Below the pieces are notes generated by a model. That model saw only the letters and a program-made list of their open reading frames with translations, made no database searches and was not told the DNA's origin. The translations under genes were made by a program, and so were the position numbers. This document shows positions 45,951-53,517 of a stretch of 53,517 bases of DNA, one piece after another. Where the stretch lies: contig CABYCU010000003.1 in assembly GCA_902517565.1 (NCBI GenBank), positions 1 through 53,517 of the forward strand, given 5' to 3'. Source of the stretch: an uncultured SAR86 cluster bacterium. GTDB taxonomy: Bacteria > Pseudomonadota > Gammaproteobacteria > Magnimaribacterales > Magnimaribacteraceae. The first letter of the stretch is position 1. Every line of letters starts with the position of its first letter.

Positions 45951-47285
45951 CTAACTATCCTTTTTTAGATTTTCTAAGTAATTTATGTTGAAGGTTCCGT
46001 TTATGAAATTAGGATCATTTATTAATTTTCTATGCATGTCTAAGTTTGTATCAATTCCTAGTACGTACATTTCTTCGAGAGCTCTTTCTAATCTTGCCCT
46101 TGCATCTTCTCTATCATTTGCTCTGCAAATAACTTTCGCAATCAACGAATCATAGTATGGAGGTACTACATAATCTTTATAAAGATGCGAGTCCATTCTT
46201 ACACCTATTCCTCCGGGGGCATGGTACTCTAATATTTTTCCTGGTGAAGGTAGAAAAGTTTCAGAGTTTTCGGCATTTATCCTGCACTCAATTGCGTGTC
46301 CCTTTAAGATAACATCTTCTTGCTTGATTTTTAGTTCTTCATCTCTAGCAATTCTTAGTTGTAATTTTACTAGATCCAGACCAGTAACACTCTCTGTAAC
46401 AGGATGTTCCACTTGGATTCTTGTGTTCATTTCAATGAAATAAAAATTATCATTCTCATAGAGAAACTCAAATGTTCCGGCACTAACATAATCTAGTTGG
46501 TGACATGCCTCTATACACTTTGCATATATTTCTTGTCTTTTCTCTTCCTTGATGCCCATAGCTGGAGCTTCTTCAATGACTTTTTGATGCCTCCTTTGTA
46601 GAGAGCAATCTCTGTCTCCTAGATGCAAAACATTGCCATGCCTGTCAGCTATAACTTGAACTTCTATATGCCTTGGACTTATTAGAAATTTTTCTAAATA
46701 AACGGTTGAATCTCCAAAAGCTATAGCAGATTCTTGCTGCGTAAGTTCTATTGCATCATCAAGCTCTTCAGGGGTATGAACGATCCTCATACCTCTTCCA
46801 CCACCGCCTGATGCAGCCTTGATTATTACTGGATAGCCTATCTCTTCAGCTTTTTTATGGGTATCTTGGTCAATTGGTCCCGACGAACCCGGTACAATCG
46901 GAAGACCTACCTTCTCAGCAAATTCTTTAGCAGAAACTTTATTACCCATCAGCTTGATTACAGAAGCTGGTGGTCCTACGAAATCAAAACCACTTTTCTC
47001 AACTTTTTCAGCAAAATTAGGATTTTCTGATAAGAAACCATATCCAGGGTGCACCCCATCAGAACCTGAAAGTTCCATCGCGCTTATTATTGCAGGAATA
47101 TTCAAGTAGCTTTGACTAGAATCAGCCGGACCTATGCATATCGATTCATCTGCCATCTTTACATGCATCAAATCTTTATCAGCTTCTGAATAAGCAGCTA
47201 CTGTGGGTATCTTTAATTCTTTTGCAGCCCTTAATATACGAAGCGCTATTTCGCCTCTATTTGCGATCAGCAGTTTATTGATCAT
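45951..47285 (-). CDS. accC: Acetyl-CoA carboxylase, biotin carboxylase subunit AccC
   Basis: AccC carboxylates the biotin of AccB with ATP and bicarbonate for fatty acid synthesis. The 444-residue ATP-grasp enzyme begins [20 protein letters not shown], with the glycine-rich loop [53 protein letters not shown] and [14 protein letters not shown]. Length matches. One base overlaps accB, so carboxylase and carrier are made together. Confidence 0.98.
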   Translation of the reverse strand: MINKLLIANRGEIALRILRAAKELKIPTVAAYSEADKDLMHVKMADESICIGPADSSQSYLNIPAIISAMELSGSDGVHPGYGFLSENPNFAEKVEKSGFDFVGPPASVIKLMGNKVSAKEFAEKVGLPIVPGSSGPIDQDTHKKAEEIGYPVIIKAASGGGGRGMRIVHTPEELDDAIELTQQESAIAFGDSTVYLEKFLISPRHIEVQVIADRHGNVLHLGDRDCSLQRRHQKVIEEAPAMGIKEEKRQEIYAKCIEACHQLDYVSAGTFEFLYENDNFYFIEMNTRIQVEHPVTESVTGLDLVKLQLRIARDEELKIKQEDVILKGHAIECRINAENSETFLPSPGKILEYHAPGGIGVRMDSHLYKDYVVPPYYDSLIAKVICRANDREDARARLERALEEMYVLGIDTNLDMHRKLINDPNFINGTFNINYLENLKKDS

Positions 47286-47731
47286 TATTTTGAGATTTCG
47301 AAGAGAGACTGACCATATTCAACAGGTTCCGAGTTTTCTACATTTACAGAAAGCACTCTTCCAGAAAATTCTGACTTAATTTCATTCATCATCTTCATAG
47401 CTTCAACAATACAAACTACATCGCCTTCTGAGACAATATCTCCTATAGATATGAATGGTTTTGCTCCTGGAGAAGCAGAAGCATAGAAAGTCCCAACCAT
47501 AGGAGAATCAATTGAATTAGTTTCTTCTTTTACTTCTTCAGCAGTCTCTTCTGAGGGTGGTTCTTGTATAGAGTTATTTTGAGGTATAGATATCGTTTGG
47601 GTGTGTAGATTTTGATTATGGCTATTACCCTTAACCAATCTTACAGATTCTTCACCTTCATGAATCTCTATTTCTTCAAGATTTGAGTCTTCTAACATTT
47701 CGATGAGTTTTTTTACTTTTCTTATATCCAT
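47285..47731 (-). CDS. accB: Biotin carboxyl carrier protein AccB
   Basis: AccB carries the biotin shuttled between AccC and AccDA. The 148-residue protein has an N-terminal helix ([22 protein letters not shown]), a linker rich in Glu, Ser and Pro rather than Ala/Pro, and a C-terminal biotinyl domain with the modified Lys113 in EAMKMMNE. A strong purine-rich AAAGGGG precedes the ATG. It lies 9 bases after aroQ, the classic aroQ-accB-accC order. Confidence 0.97.
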   Translation of the reverse strand: MDIRKVKKLIEMLEDSNLEEIEIHEGEESVRLVKGNSHNQNLHTQTISIPQNNSIQEPPSEETAEEVKEETNSIDSPMVGTFYASASPGAKPFISIGDIVSEGDVVCIVEAMKMMNEIKSEFSGRVLSVNVENSEPVEYGQSLFEISK

Positions 47732-47740
47732 TTTTCCCCT

Positions 47741-48178
47741 TTATTTAAATTTTTTAAGAGCTGTTCTTAAAGCTAATTCATAACCTTCCACACCTAGCCC
47801 CGATATAACTCCTTCGGCGATATCAGATAAGTATGATTTTTGTCTAAAATCTTCTCTTGCATATATATTTGAGATATGAACTTCTATAAATGGTAGGCCT
47901 ATGCCCGATAATGCATCTCTTAAGGCTATGCTGCTGTGTGTTAAGGCACCAGGATTTATGATAATGCACTGCACCGATTCACTCTTAGCGGCATGAATAA
48001 AATCAACTAATTCATGTTCAGCATTACTTTGGTGACATATAACTTCTGAATTATTTTCTTCAGCTATCTTTTGGAGATTATTCTCAATATCTTTTAGAGT
48101 CTCAGAGCCGTAGATTTCAGGCTCTCTTGTCCCAAGAAGGTTTAAATTTGGTCCATTTAAGAGAAGATATCTGGTCAT
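47741..48178 (-). CDS. aroQ: Type II 3-dehydroquinate dehydratase
   Basis: AroQ dehydrates 3-dehydroquinate in the shikimate pathway. The 145-residue dodecameric-type protein has [19 protein letters not shown] with the active Arg/Tyr, [32 protein letters not shown] and [21 protein letters not shown]. Length is standard. It heads the minus-strand run aroQ-accB-accC-leuS-lptE-holA. A hairpin lies upstream at 48216-48240. Confidence 0.97.
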   Translation of the reverse strand: MTRYLLLNGPNLNLLGTREPEIYGSETLKDIENNLQKIAEENNSEVICHQSNAEHELVDFIHAAKSESVQCIIINPGALTHSSIALRDALSGIGLPFIEVHISNIYAREDFRQKSYLSDIAEGVISGLGVEGYELALRTALKKFK

Positions 48179-48215
48179 TTAAGTGTAATTTCGTGATTTT
48201 AAAGGATTTTAAATG

Positions 48216-48240
48216 AATTTCTGCGAGAGGGACAGAAATT
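48216..48240. terminator. Hairpin between the DsbD-like gene and aroQ (weak terminator or operator)
   Basis: An 8-bp inverted repeat, AATTTCTG (48216-48223) and CAGAAATT (48233-48240), flanks a 9-base loop. It begins at the stop codon of the DsbD-like gene. Downstream on the minus strand there is only a broken T-run (TTCATTT), so termination would be weak; a protein-binding palindrome in the aroQ promoter region is the alternative. Confidence 0.4.
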
Positions 48241-48701
48241 TATAAGATACTTAAATCATCAATATCAATAACTTTCTCAATAACTGGGTAACAAAACCCT
48301 TTCTCATTACAGCCTTGATAGGATACTTGCATGATTTTAATATCATCATCTACAAGTATTTCTTTACTCACGGAGTCAAAGAAAACATCAACTTCCCCAA
48401 AATAGATATCGTTAATTCCTATTGGATCTCCTGTTATTTTTTGGGACTCAACTATTTTGGAACCTGATAGAAATTTAAATTTATCTTTATAGAGAAAGCA
48501 GTTTTCTTTCACAGCCCATCTAAGTATGATGCGCTTCTCTTCATGCTTATGTATGCTCAACACAAATGCTTCATCTGCAGGAAGGATTTTATCTTGGGAT
48601 AGACTTTCGAAAGAAAAATCAGCAGAAATTACTATGATAGAAAACAATGTAATAAATAGAATGATTAGAGTATTAAGACTTGTAGTTATAAGTTTTCTCA
48701 T
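48240..48701 (-). CDS. Stand-alone DsbD alpha-domain protein
   Basis: The 153-residue protein has an N-terminal signal peptide (hydrophobic residues about 9-26, ending ISADF) followed only by the immunoglobulin-like N-terminal domain of DsbD: LPADEAFVLSI, LRWAVKENCFLYKDKFKF, the GDPIGINDIYFGEVDVF strand pair, and VSYQGCNEKGFCYP with the two redox cysteines. The eight-helix membrane part and the C-terminal thioredoxin domain of DsbD are absent, and the frame ends cleanly at a stop. It may take electrons from a separate CcdA-type protein. Its 5' coding region overlaps the divergent PCuAC gene by 41 bases. Confidence 0.85.
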   Translation of the reverse strand: MRKLITTSLNTLIILFITLFSIIVISADFSFESLSQDKILPADEAFVLSIHKHEEKRIILRWAVKENCFLYKDKFKFLSGSKIVESQKITGDPIGINDIYFGEVDVFFDSVSKEILVDDDIKIMQVSYQGCNEKGFCYPVIEKVIDIDDLSIL

Positions 48702-49095
48702 TTCCGTATTAGCTAGTTGTTCTGAAAATCAATATAGTAAAGTTATTATAAAGGATCCCCATTTATATGTACCTCTTAATGGATCTATGATGACTAGCGG
48801 GTACCTTGGTATTTATAATGAATCTAGTGATATTATCGAAATTAAGGGAATCGATTGTTCCCCTATAAGGGCAGAAATTCATGAAACTAAGATGAATTCA
48901 CAAGAAGGAATGTCAATGAAAAAAATAGATTCCTTTTTACTAGAGCCAGGGGAAAATTCTATTTTTGTTCCAGGTGGTAAACATGTAATGTTTTGGGGTT
49001 TAAACAATTACAATAGTAAATATCTGAGGTGTATATTTTTGGTCTCTGAAGGTCAACCAATTGAAATTAACTTCCTAGTAGAAGAACGTGGATAA
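48661..49095 (+). CDS. PCuAC-type periplasmic copper chaperone, lipoprotein
   Basis: The 144-residue protein starts with a short lipoprotein signal ending in the lipobox LASC (Cys20). The mature domain is a PCuAC/DUF461 cupredoxin-like fold: SGYLGIYNES, then the copper-site residues in AEIHETKMNSQEGMSMKKI and the second pair in PGGKHVMFWGL (HxM). The first spacing is one residue longer than the usual H-x10-M. PCuAC proteins deliver Cu(I) to the CuA site of cytochrome oxidase. I start at ATG 48661, which gives a textbook signal; ATG 48634 would add nine polar residues. It overlaps the divergent DsbD-like gene at its 5' end and the ABC gene by 8 bases at its 3' end. Confidence 0.88.
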   Translation: MIRVLRLVVISFLISVLASCSENQYSKVIIKDPHLYVPLNGSMMTSGYLGIYNESSDIIEIKGIDCSPIRAEIHETKMNSQEGMSMKKIDSFLLEPGENSIFVPGGKHVMFWGLNNYNSKYLRCIFLVSEGQPIEINFLVEERG

Positions 49096-50680
49096 GATAC
49101 TCGATATACAAAATCTGGTCATAGACTTTGAGTCTAAAGACTCAATCTTTAGAGCAGTAAATGATGTTTCTTTTCAGATAGAGAAAGGTAAGACTTTGTC
49201 TCTTGTTGGTGAGTCTGGATCTGGAAAATCTGTAACAGCTTTATCTATTCTCCAGCTTTTGCCCAAAGGTACGACCAGATATTCAAGTAATTCTTCTATT
49301 TTGTTTGAAGATAGCCAGATAATAGGGTCATCTAAGGACTTCTTAACTTCGCTACGGGGTAATAAGATCTCTATGATTTTTCAAGAACCTATGACTTCTT
49401 TAAATCCCTACCAGAAGGTTGGTTATCAGATTGATGAAACACTAATAATTCATAGAAAATTAAGCAAGCAAGACGCAAGGAGTAGAAGTATAGATTTACT
49501 TAAAAAGGTAAAAATCCCAGATCCTGAAAAAAAAGTAGAAGCATATCCTCATCAGTTATCAGGGGGTCAAAGACAAAGAGTCATGATTGCTATGGCACTA
49601 GCAAATGAACCAGACCTTTTAATTGCTGATGAACCGACAACCGCTTTGGATGTTACTGTTGAGAAAACTTTGCTCGAATTATTATCAGATCTTCAGAAAG
49701 AATTTGGAATGTCTATCCTTTTCATCACACATGACCTCAATATAGTTAAGAAATTTTCTGATGAAGTTTGTGTTATGAAAGATGGCAAGATAGTCGAGTC
49801 GGGAGAAGTTCAAGGACTTTTTGATAACCCACAACATCCTTACACAATAAAACTTTTGAATTCGATACCGGGCAAGAAAGAAGAAATGAATCTTGAAAAG
49901 GAAGTTTTATTAAAAGCAGAAGAAGTTGATATAAATTATCCCATTTCCAAAAACTTATTTGGTCGAAACATTGAATTCTTGAATGCTGTAAAAAAAGTAG
50001 ATATTCAAATTTTCTCTGGCTCAACAACAGGTTTAGTAGGAGAATCTGGATCAGGAAAATCATCACTCGCTAGAGCTCTCTTGGGAATCGAGAAAGCCGG
50101 AGGCACTATTATTTTTGACAGTAAAAATATTGATACACTTAATCAAAGTGAGAAGAGGGCATTTAAAAAAGATTTTCAGATTGTTTTTCAAGATCCTTTT
50201 GGGTCTCTTTCGCCACGGATGACAATAGGAGATATTGTTGGGGAGGGACTAAGGGTCCATACTCCAGAATTAGAAAAATCTTTAAGAAAAGAAAAAATCA
50301 TTAAGGCTCTCGAAGATGTAGAGCTTGATCCCTCTTCTTATACAAGATTTCCTCATGAACTCTCAGGAGGACAAAGACAACGAGTTGCTATTGCAAGGGC
50401 AATAATATTAGAACCTAAACTAATCCTCTTAGATGAACCAACATCCGCTTTGGACGTCTCCATTCAAATGCAGATTCTGCATCTACTGAAAGGTTTGCAG
50501 TCCAGATTAGGACTTGCTTATCTTTGCATAAGTCATGACTTAAAAGTGATAAGGTTTTTATCTGATTATGTCTATGTAATGAAGGATGGAGAAATCCTAG
50601 AAAATGGTGTTTCCGAGAATTTATTTGAGTCACCACAACATAAATACACACAAGAGCTGTTAGCAGCTTCAATTGTCTGA
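49088..50680 (+). CDS. Fused double-ATPase ABC protein of the peptide/nickel importer type
   Basis: The 530-residue protein contains two complete ABC ATPase modules of the oligopeptide (OppD-OppF, YejF-like) type. Walker A occurs twice as GESGSGKS (about residues 40 and 320), the LSGGQRQR signature twice, and Walker B with LLIADEPTTALDVT and LILLDEPTSALDVS. The OppD-like linker DNPQHPYTIKLLNSIPG is also present. It normally needs two permeases and a substrate-binding protein, none of which is in the window. The GTG start overlaps the PCuAC stop by 8 bases. Whether it serves a remote peptide importer is unknown. Confidence 0.95.
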   Translation: MDKILDIQNLVIDFESKDSIFRAVNDVSFQIEKGKTLSLVGESGSGKSVTALSILQLLPKGTTRYSSNSSILFEDSQIIGSSKDFLTSLRGNKISMIFQEPMTSLNPYQKVGYQIDETLIIHRKLSKQDARSRSIDLLKKVKIPDPEKKVEAYPHQLSGGQRQRVMIAMALANEPDLLIADEPTTALDVTVEKTLLELLSDLQKEFGMSILFITHDLNIVKKFSDEVCVMKDGKIVESGEVQGLFDNPQHPYTIKLLNSIPGKKEEMNLEKEVLLKAEEVDINYPISKNLFGRNIEFLNAVKKVDIQIFSGSTTGLVGESGSGKSSLARALLGIEKAGGTIIFDSKNIDTLNQSEKRAFKKDFQIVFQDPFGSLSPRMTIGDIVGEGLRVHTPELEKSLRKEKIIKALEDVELDPSSYTRFPHELSGGQRQRVAIARAIILEPKLILLDEPTSALDVSIQMQILHLLKGLQSRLGLAYLCISHDLKVIRFLSDYVYVMKDGEILENGVSENLFESPQHKYTQELLAASIV

Positions 50681-50705
50681 ATTATAAGATAGTTACTTTC
50701 TAATC

Positions 50706-50711
50706 TATAAT
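50706..50711 (+). promoter_or_regulatory. -10 element of ilvD, leaderless geometry
   Basis: A perfect TATAAT ends 6 bases before the ilvD ATG at 50718, so the expected transcription start coincides with the start codon. No Shine-Dalgarno is present and no good -35 hexamer is visible. Confidence 0.5.
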
Positions 50712-50717
50712 TTACAT

Positions 50718-52391
50718 ATGTCAAAAGATAAACGTAAATATTCTTCTGAGATAGTAGATGGGGTTAAGCAAGCACCTTCCAGGGCTATGCTGCGGGCCGT
50801 TGGTTTTGAATCTGAAGATTTTAAGAAACCTCAAGTAGGAATTGCCTCTACGTGGAGTATGGTTACACCATGCAACATGCACATTAATGAACTCGCTGAA
50901 TTTGCTGCAAGAGGTGCAGATTCTGTAGGTTCTAAAGCAGTTATATTCAATACCATCACTGTTTCTGATGGCATATCTATGGGCACAAAAGGCATGAGAT
51001 ACTCTCTTATTTCAAGAGAAGTAATTGCCGACTCTATTGAGACTGTGGTTGGCGGACAAGGATTTGATGGCCTTATTACTATCGGTGGGTGTGATAAAAA
51101 CATGCCAGCTTGTGTTATGGCAATGGCCAGACTCAATAGACCTTCTATTTTTGTATATGGAGGCAGTATAAAACCTGGAGAGAATAGAACAGATGTAGTT
51201 TCAGTATTTGAAGCTGTGGGAAAACACTCGGAAGGTTCTATCTCCGATATTGAACTTCTGGATATTGAATCAACAGCTATACCAGGTCCTGGTTCTTGTG
51301 GTGGTATGTACACTGCAAATACGATGGCTTCTGCTATAGAAGCTCTGGGGATGAGTTTACCTAATAGCTCGGCTCAAGAAGCAGTATCTAAAAGCAAACT
51401 GCATGATTCTGAAGGTGCTGGGCAAGCCATAATGCACTTGATTGAACAAGATATTAAACCTCGCGACATTATGACTAAAGCTGCCTTTGAAAACGCAATA
51501 TCAGTAGTTATAGCATTGGGCGGATCTACTAATGCTGTATTGCATCTTTTAGCAATTGCTCACGAGGCTAAAGTGCAGATTGGTCTTGATGACTTTGAGA
51601 GGATTGGGAATAGAACACCTGTCCTGGCAGACCTAAGACCAAGTGGTAATTATCTTATGTCAGAACTAATTGAAATAGGAGGCATTGTTCCGCTCATGAA
51701 GATTATGCTCGAAAGAGGATTATTAGACGGCAAACAGTTAACAGTTACAGGTAAAACTTTAGAAGAAAACCTTTCGCAATTTGATTCATATCCCCAGAAT
51801 CAAGAAATTATAATGGAAGTAGATAAACCTATTAAGGCAGATAGCCATTTAAGAATTCTTTACGGTAATCTTGCTCCAGAAGGAGCAGTCGCAAAGATTT
51901 CTGGAAAGGAAGGATTAAAATTTGAAGGAACAGCAAAAGTTTTTAATTCAGAAGAAGATGCGATGGAAGGTATTTTGTCTAATCAGATAACTGAAGGAGA
52001 CGTTCTTATTATCCGATATGAAGGACCAAGAGGAGCGCCAGGCATGAGAGAGATGTTAAGTCCAACCTCCGCAATTATGGGAAAAGGCTTAGGAGATAAA
52101 GTAGCCTTCTTAACTGATGGAAGATTTTCTGGTGGTACTCATGGTTTCGTGGTGGGTCACATAACTCCAGAAGCTTATGATGGCGGCCCCATAGCACTTG
52201 TTAAAAATGGTGATCACATCTCTATTAACGCTGAATCTAATCAGATAAATCTTGACTTAACGGAAGAAGAGATAAAAAAAAGAAAAGAGTCTTGGGTTTG
52301 CTCTGTTAAAGATGAAGAGGGCGGTGTGCTAGATAAATATAGAGCGCTAGTTACTTCAGCTTCAGAAGGGGCAGTAACTACCAAAAAATAA
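50718..52391 (+). CDS. ilvD: Dihydroxy-acid dehydratase IlvD
   Basis: IlvD dehydrates dihydroxy-isovalerate and dihydroxy-methylvalerate in branched-chain amino acid synthesis. The 557-residue protein has three iron-sulfur cysteines: [21 protein letters not shown] and [14 protein letters not shown]. The C-terminal [22 protein letters not shown] and [15 protein letters not shown] blocks are typical. The length fits the shorter IlvD group (about 560 aa) rather than the E. coli one (616 aa). It has its own promoter and is a single-gene unit. Confidence 0.97.
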   Translation: MSKDKRKYSSEIVDGVKQAPSRAMLRAVGFESEDFKKPQVGIASTWSMVTPCNMHINELAEFAARGADSVGSKAVIFNTITVSDGISMGTKGMRYSLISREVIADSIETVVGGQGFDGLITIGGCDKNMPACVMAMARLNRPSIFVYGGSIKPGENRTDVVSVFEAVGKHSEGSISDIELLDIESTAIPGPGSCGGMYTANTMASAIEALGMSLPNSSAQEAVSKSKLHDSEGAGQAIMHLIEQDIKPRDIMTKAAFENAISVVIALGGSTNAVLHLLAIAHEAKVQIGLDDFERIGNRTPVLADLRPSGNYLMSELIEIGGIVPLMKIMLERGLLDGKQLTVTGKTLEENLSQFDSYPQNQEIIMEVDKPIKADSHLRILYGNLAPEGAVAKISGKEGLKFEGTAKVFNSEEDAMEGILSNQITEGDVLIIRYEGPRGAPGMREMLSPTSAIMGKGLGDKVAFLTDGRFSGGTHGFVVGHITPEAYDGGPIALVKNGDHISINAESNQINLDLTEEEIKKRKESWVCSVKDEEGGVLDKYRALVTSASEGAVTTKK

Positions 52392-52488
52392 AACCTAAGA
52401 ATCTTGAAAAATTTTATATTTGGTTCAATAATGGAATTAATTAAATGAATCTTTTGTATTCCGATCTATAAATATCCAAGGAGAGTAT
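52392..52488 (+). promoter_or_regulatory. trxA-rho promoter region
   Basis: This 97-base AT-rich gap has TTGAAA (52404-52409) as a possible -35 with AATAAT 17 bases downstream, and a second possible -10 TATAAA (52467-52472). A strong Shine-Dalgarno AAGGAG (52478-52483) precedes the trxA ATG. I see no ilvD terminator. Confidence 0.4.
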
Positions 52489-52809
52489 ATGAACGTCGTC
52501 ACTTTAACTGATGATAATTTTGAGAGCGAAGTTAAAGCATCTGAGAAACCTGTATTGGTCGATTACTGGGCAACATGGTGTGGACCTTGCAAGATGGTAG
52601 GTCCAATAGTCGAAGAGATTGCGATAGAGTTTTCGGATAAAATTAAAGTTGGAAAACTAGACGTTGATGCCAACCAAACTTCTGCAGCCCAACAAAATGT
52701 CATGAGCATACCTACCTTGGCGATATTTAAAGATGGAGAATTAGTAGCTCAACAAGTAGGTGCCTTGAGCAAGACTCAATTAACTGAATTTATAGAATCT
52801 AACCTTTAG
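52489..52809 (+). CDS. trxA: Thioredoxin 1
   Basis: TrxA reduces protein disulfides with electrons from thioredoxin reductase. The 106-residue protein has the WCGPC motif with Cys31 and Cys34, the buried Asp in VDYWATW and the cis-Pro in MSIPTLAIF. Length is standard and there is no signal peptide. It is a likely donor for the Prx5-type peroxiredoxin at 10115. It precedes rho by 39 bases, an arrangement conserved in gammaproteobacteria. Confidence 0.98.
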   Translation: MNVVTLTDDNFESEVKASEKPVLVDYWATWCGPCKMVGPIVEEIAIEFSDKIKVGKLDVDANQTSAAQQNVMSIPTLAIFKDGELVAQQVGALSKTQLTEFIESNL

Positions 52810-52819
52810 AAAATACTAG

Positions 52820-52839
52820 ACTCCTTATTACATAGGAGT
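52820..52839 (+). promoter_or_regulatory. Hairpin sequestering the rho Shine-Dalgarno
   Basis: ACTCCT (52820-52825) pairs perfectly with AGGAGT (52834-52839) around an 8-base loop. The descending arm is the rho ribosome-binding sequence AGGAG, which lies 10 bases before the ATG at 52849. The hairpin would mask the site and could take part in control of rho. Confidence 0.5.
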
Positions 52840-52848
52840 TACTATTAA

Positions 52849-53517
52849 ATGACCGGAGCATCTTCGGTTACCCCTTCTTTCAAGCACCAAATTTATCATA
52901 TGCAATTAACAGAATTAAAAACAATGCCAGTAGAACAGCTAATTGAGCTGGGCGAAGAGTGTGGAATTGAAAATGCTTCACGCGCCAAAAGACAAGATAT
53001 AGTTTTCGGAATTTTAAAGAGTAAGGCCAAGAATGGAGAGGATATTGAAGGAGAGGGCGTACTAGAGATTCTTCAAGATGGTTTTGGTTTTTTAAGGTCA
53101 CCTGATTCTTCATATTTAGCTGGACCTGATGATATATATGTTTCACCAAGCCAAATTAGAAGATTTGGCCTAAGGACCGGAGATACAATCAAAGGTAAAA
53201 TAAGATCCCCAAAAGATGGTGAGAGATACTTTGCTATTCTTAAAATAGAAGAAATTAATTTTGAAGAGCCTGATAAAACAAAAAACAAACCTTCCTTTGA
53301 AAACTTAACACCATTATTCCCAGATGAGAGAATGCTCTTTGAGCTTGGCACTGGAAGTACGGAAGACTTATCTTCAAGAGTGATTGATCTTACTGCCCCT
53401 ACAGGAAAAGGTCAGAGGTCTTTAATTGTTTCTCCTCCTAAAGCAGGAAAGACGCTTCTATTACAAAGCATCGCCCACTCCATAGAAAGGAATAATCCTG
53501 AATGTAAGATTATGGTT
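52849..53517 (+). CDS. rho: Transcription termination factor Rho (3' truncated by window edge)
   Basis: The first 223 codons of Rho are present. The N-terminal helical domain reads [20 protein letters not shown], the RNA-binding cold-shock domain [22 protein letters not shown] and [19 protein letters not shown], and the ATPase part begins with the Walker A loop PPKAGKT. ATG 52849 is supported by AGGAG and gives 17 extra residues in front of the position where E. coli Rho starts (ATG 52900, here MQLTEL, without a Shine-Dalgarno). Rho is a hexameric helicase that ends transcription. Identity is certain; the start is likely but not proven. Confidence 0.96.
   Translation, partial: MTGASSVTPSFKHQIYHMQLTELKTMPVEQLIELGEECGIENASRAKRQDIVFGILKSKAKNGEDIEGEGVLEILQDGFGFLRSPDSSYLAGPDDIYVSPSQIRRFGLRTGDTIKGKIRSPKDGERYFAILKIEEINFEEPDKTKNKPSFENLTPLFPDERMLFELGTGSTEDLSSRVIDLTAPTGKGQRSLIVSPPKAGKTLLLQSIAHSIERNNPECKIMV

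Noticed and set aside
48526-48660. Upstream extension of the PCuAC gene by 45 codons
   Set aside because: It would put a polar, Cys-rich segment ahead of a good lipoprotein signal peptide and is antisense to the DsbD-like gene. The start at 48661 gives a textbook signal.
50831-51313. Open frame of 160 codons on the minus strand
   Set aside because: It is antisense to ilvD in the region of the iron-sulfur cysteines, with no initiation signal. The ilvD frame explains the conservation.

Overview
The window is a dense, AT-rich bacterial chromosome segment from a gammaproteobacterium. I think it comes from a streamlined marine lineage of the SAR86 type. Supporting points are the low GC, very short or negative intergenic distances, a TPP-riboswitch-controlled TonB receptor paired with PnuT, many acyl-CoA, CoA-transferase and P450 genes, and gammaproteobacterial gene orders (leuS/lptE/holA, nadD-rsfS-rlmH-mrdA-rodA, trxA-rho). 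The taxonomic call is an inference from gene content, not from a marker gene. There are no rRNA or tRNA genes, insertion sequences, prophage genes or CRISPR arrays, and no gene-free stretch longer than about 300 bases.

Layout. 1-1039: the 3' end of an ACAD10/11-like acyl-CoA dehydrogenase and a hypothetical gene. 1160-3912: thiamine uptake unit (TPP riboswitch, TonB receptor, PnuT) closed by a bidirectional terminator. 3927-10014: katG, coaD, mutM, an HSL-type esterase and tolC. 10115-14379: a tight five-gene run of peroxiredoxin, cytochrome P450, a DUF7064/7065-like protein, an APH-fold kinase and a small DUF6285-like protein, followed by a 39-residue membrane peptide on the other strand. 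14595-19837: a beta-propeller lipoprotein and topoisomerase IV (parE-parC). 19883-23043: thioesterase, aldo/keto reductase, argD and a DUF2244 protein. 23044-28090: a divergent catabolic-looking block (secreted esterase, CaiB-type CoA-transferase and isovaleryl-CoA-dehydrogenase-type ACAD on the minus strand; PaaI thioesterase and a trans-acting enoyl-reductase-like protein on the plus strand). 28087-33354: PPi-phosphofructokinase, mpl, a LON-domain protein, a carotenoid oxygenase and a DedA protein.

33399-42055 is a long plus-strand operon, proA-nadD-rsfS-rlmH-mrdA-rodA-mltB-dacA-dat, for proline and NAD synthesis, ribosome maintenance and cell-wall elongation. It meets the minus-strand operon aroQ-accB-accC-leuS-lptE-holA (48178-42052) head-on, so the classical leuS-lptE-holA-nadD... 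cluster is split here into two convergent halves. 48240-50680 holds a free-standing DsbD alpha domain whose 5' end overlaps a divergent PCuAC-type copper chaperone, then an orphan double-ATPase ABC protein. 50718 onward: ilvD, trxA and the 5' part of rho.

The most interesting leads are the P450/kinase/small-protein operon (a possible oxidise-then-phosphorylate route resembling the LvaA/LvaB and ACAD10/11 4-hydroxy-acid pathway), the TPP riboswitch whose P1 helix appears to take in the ribosome-binding site and first base of the start codon, a recurrent promoter geometry implying leaderless mRNAs, palindromic -10 elements shared by divergent genes, interlocked TTAA stop codons at three convergent gene pairs, a probable non-canonical start of nadD, and a hairpin over the rho ribosome-binding site.
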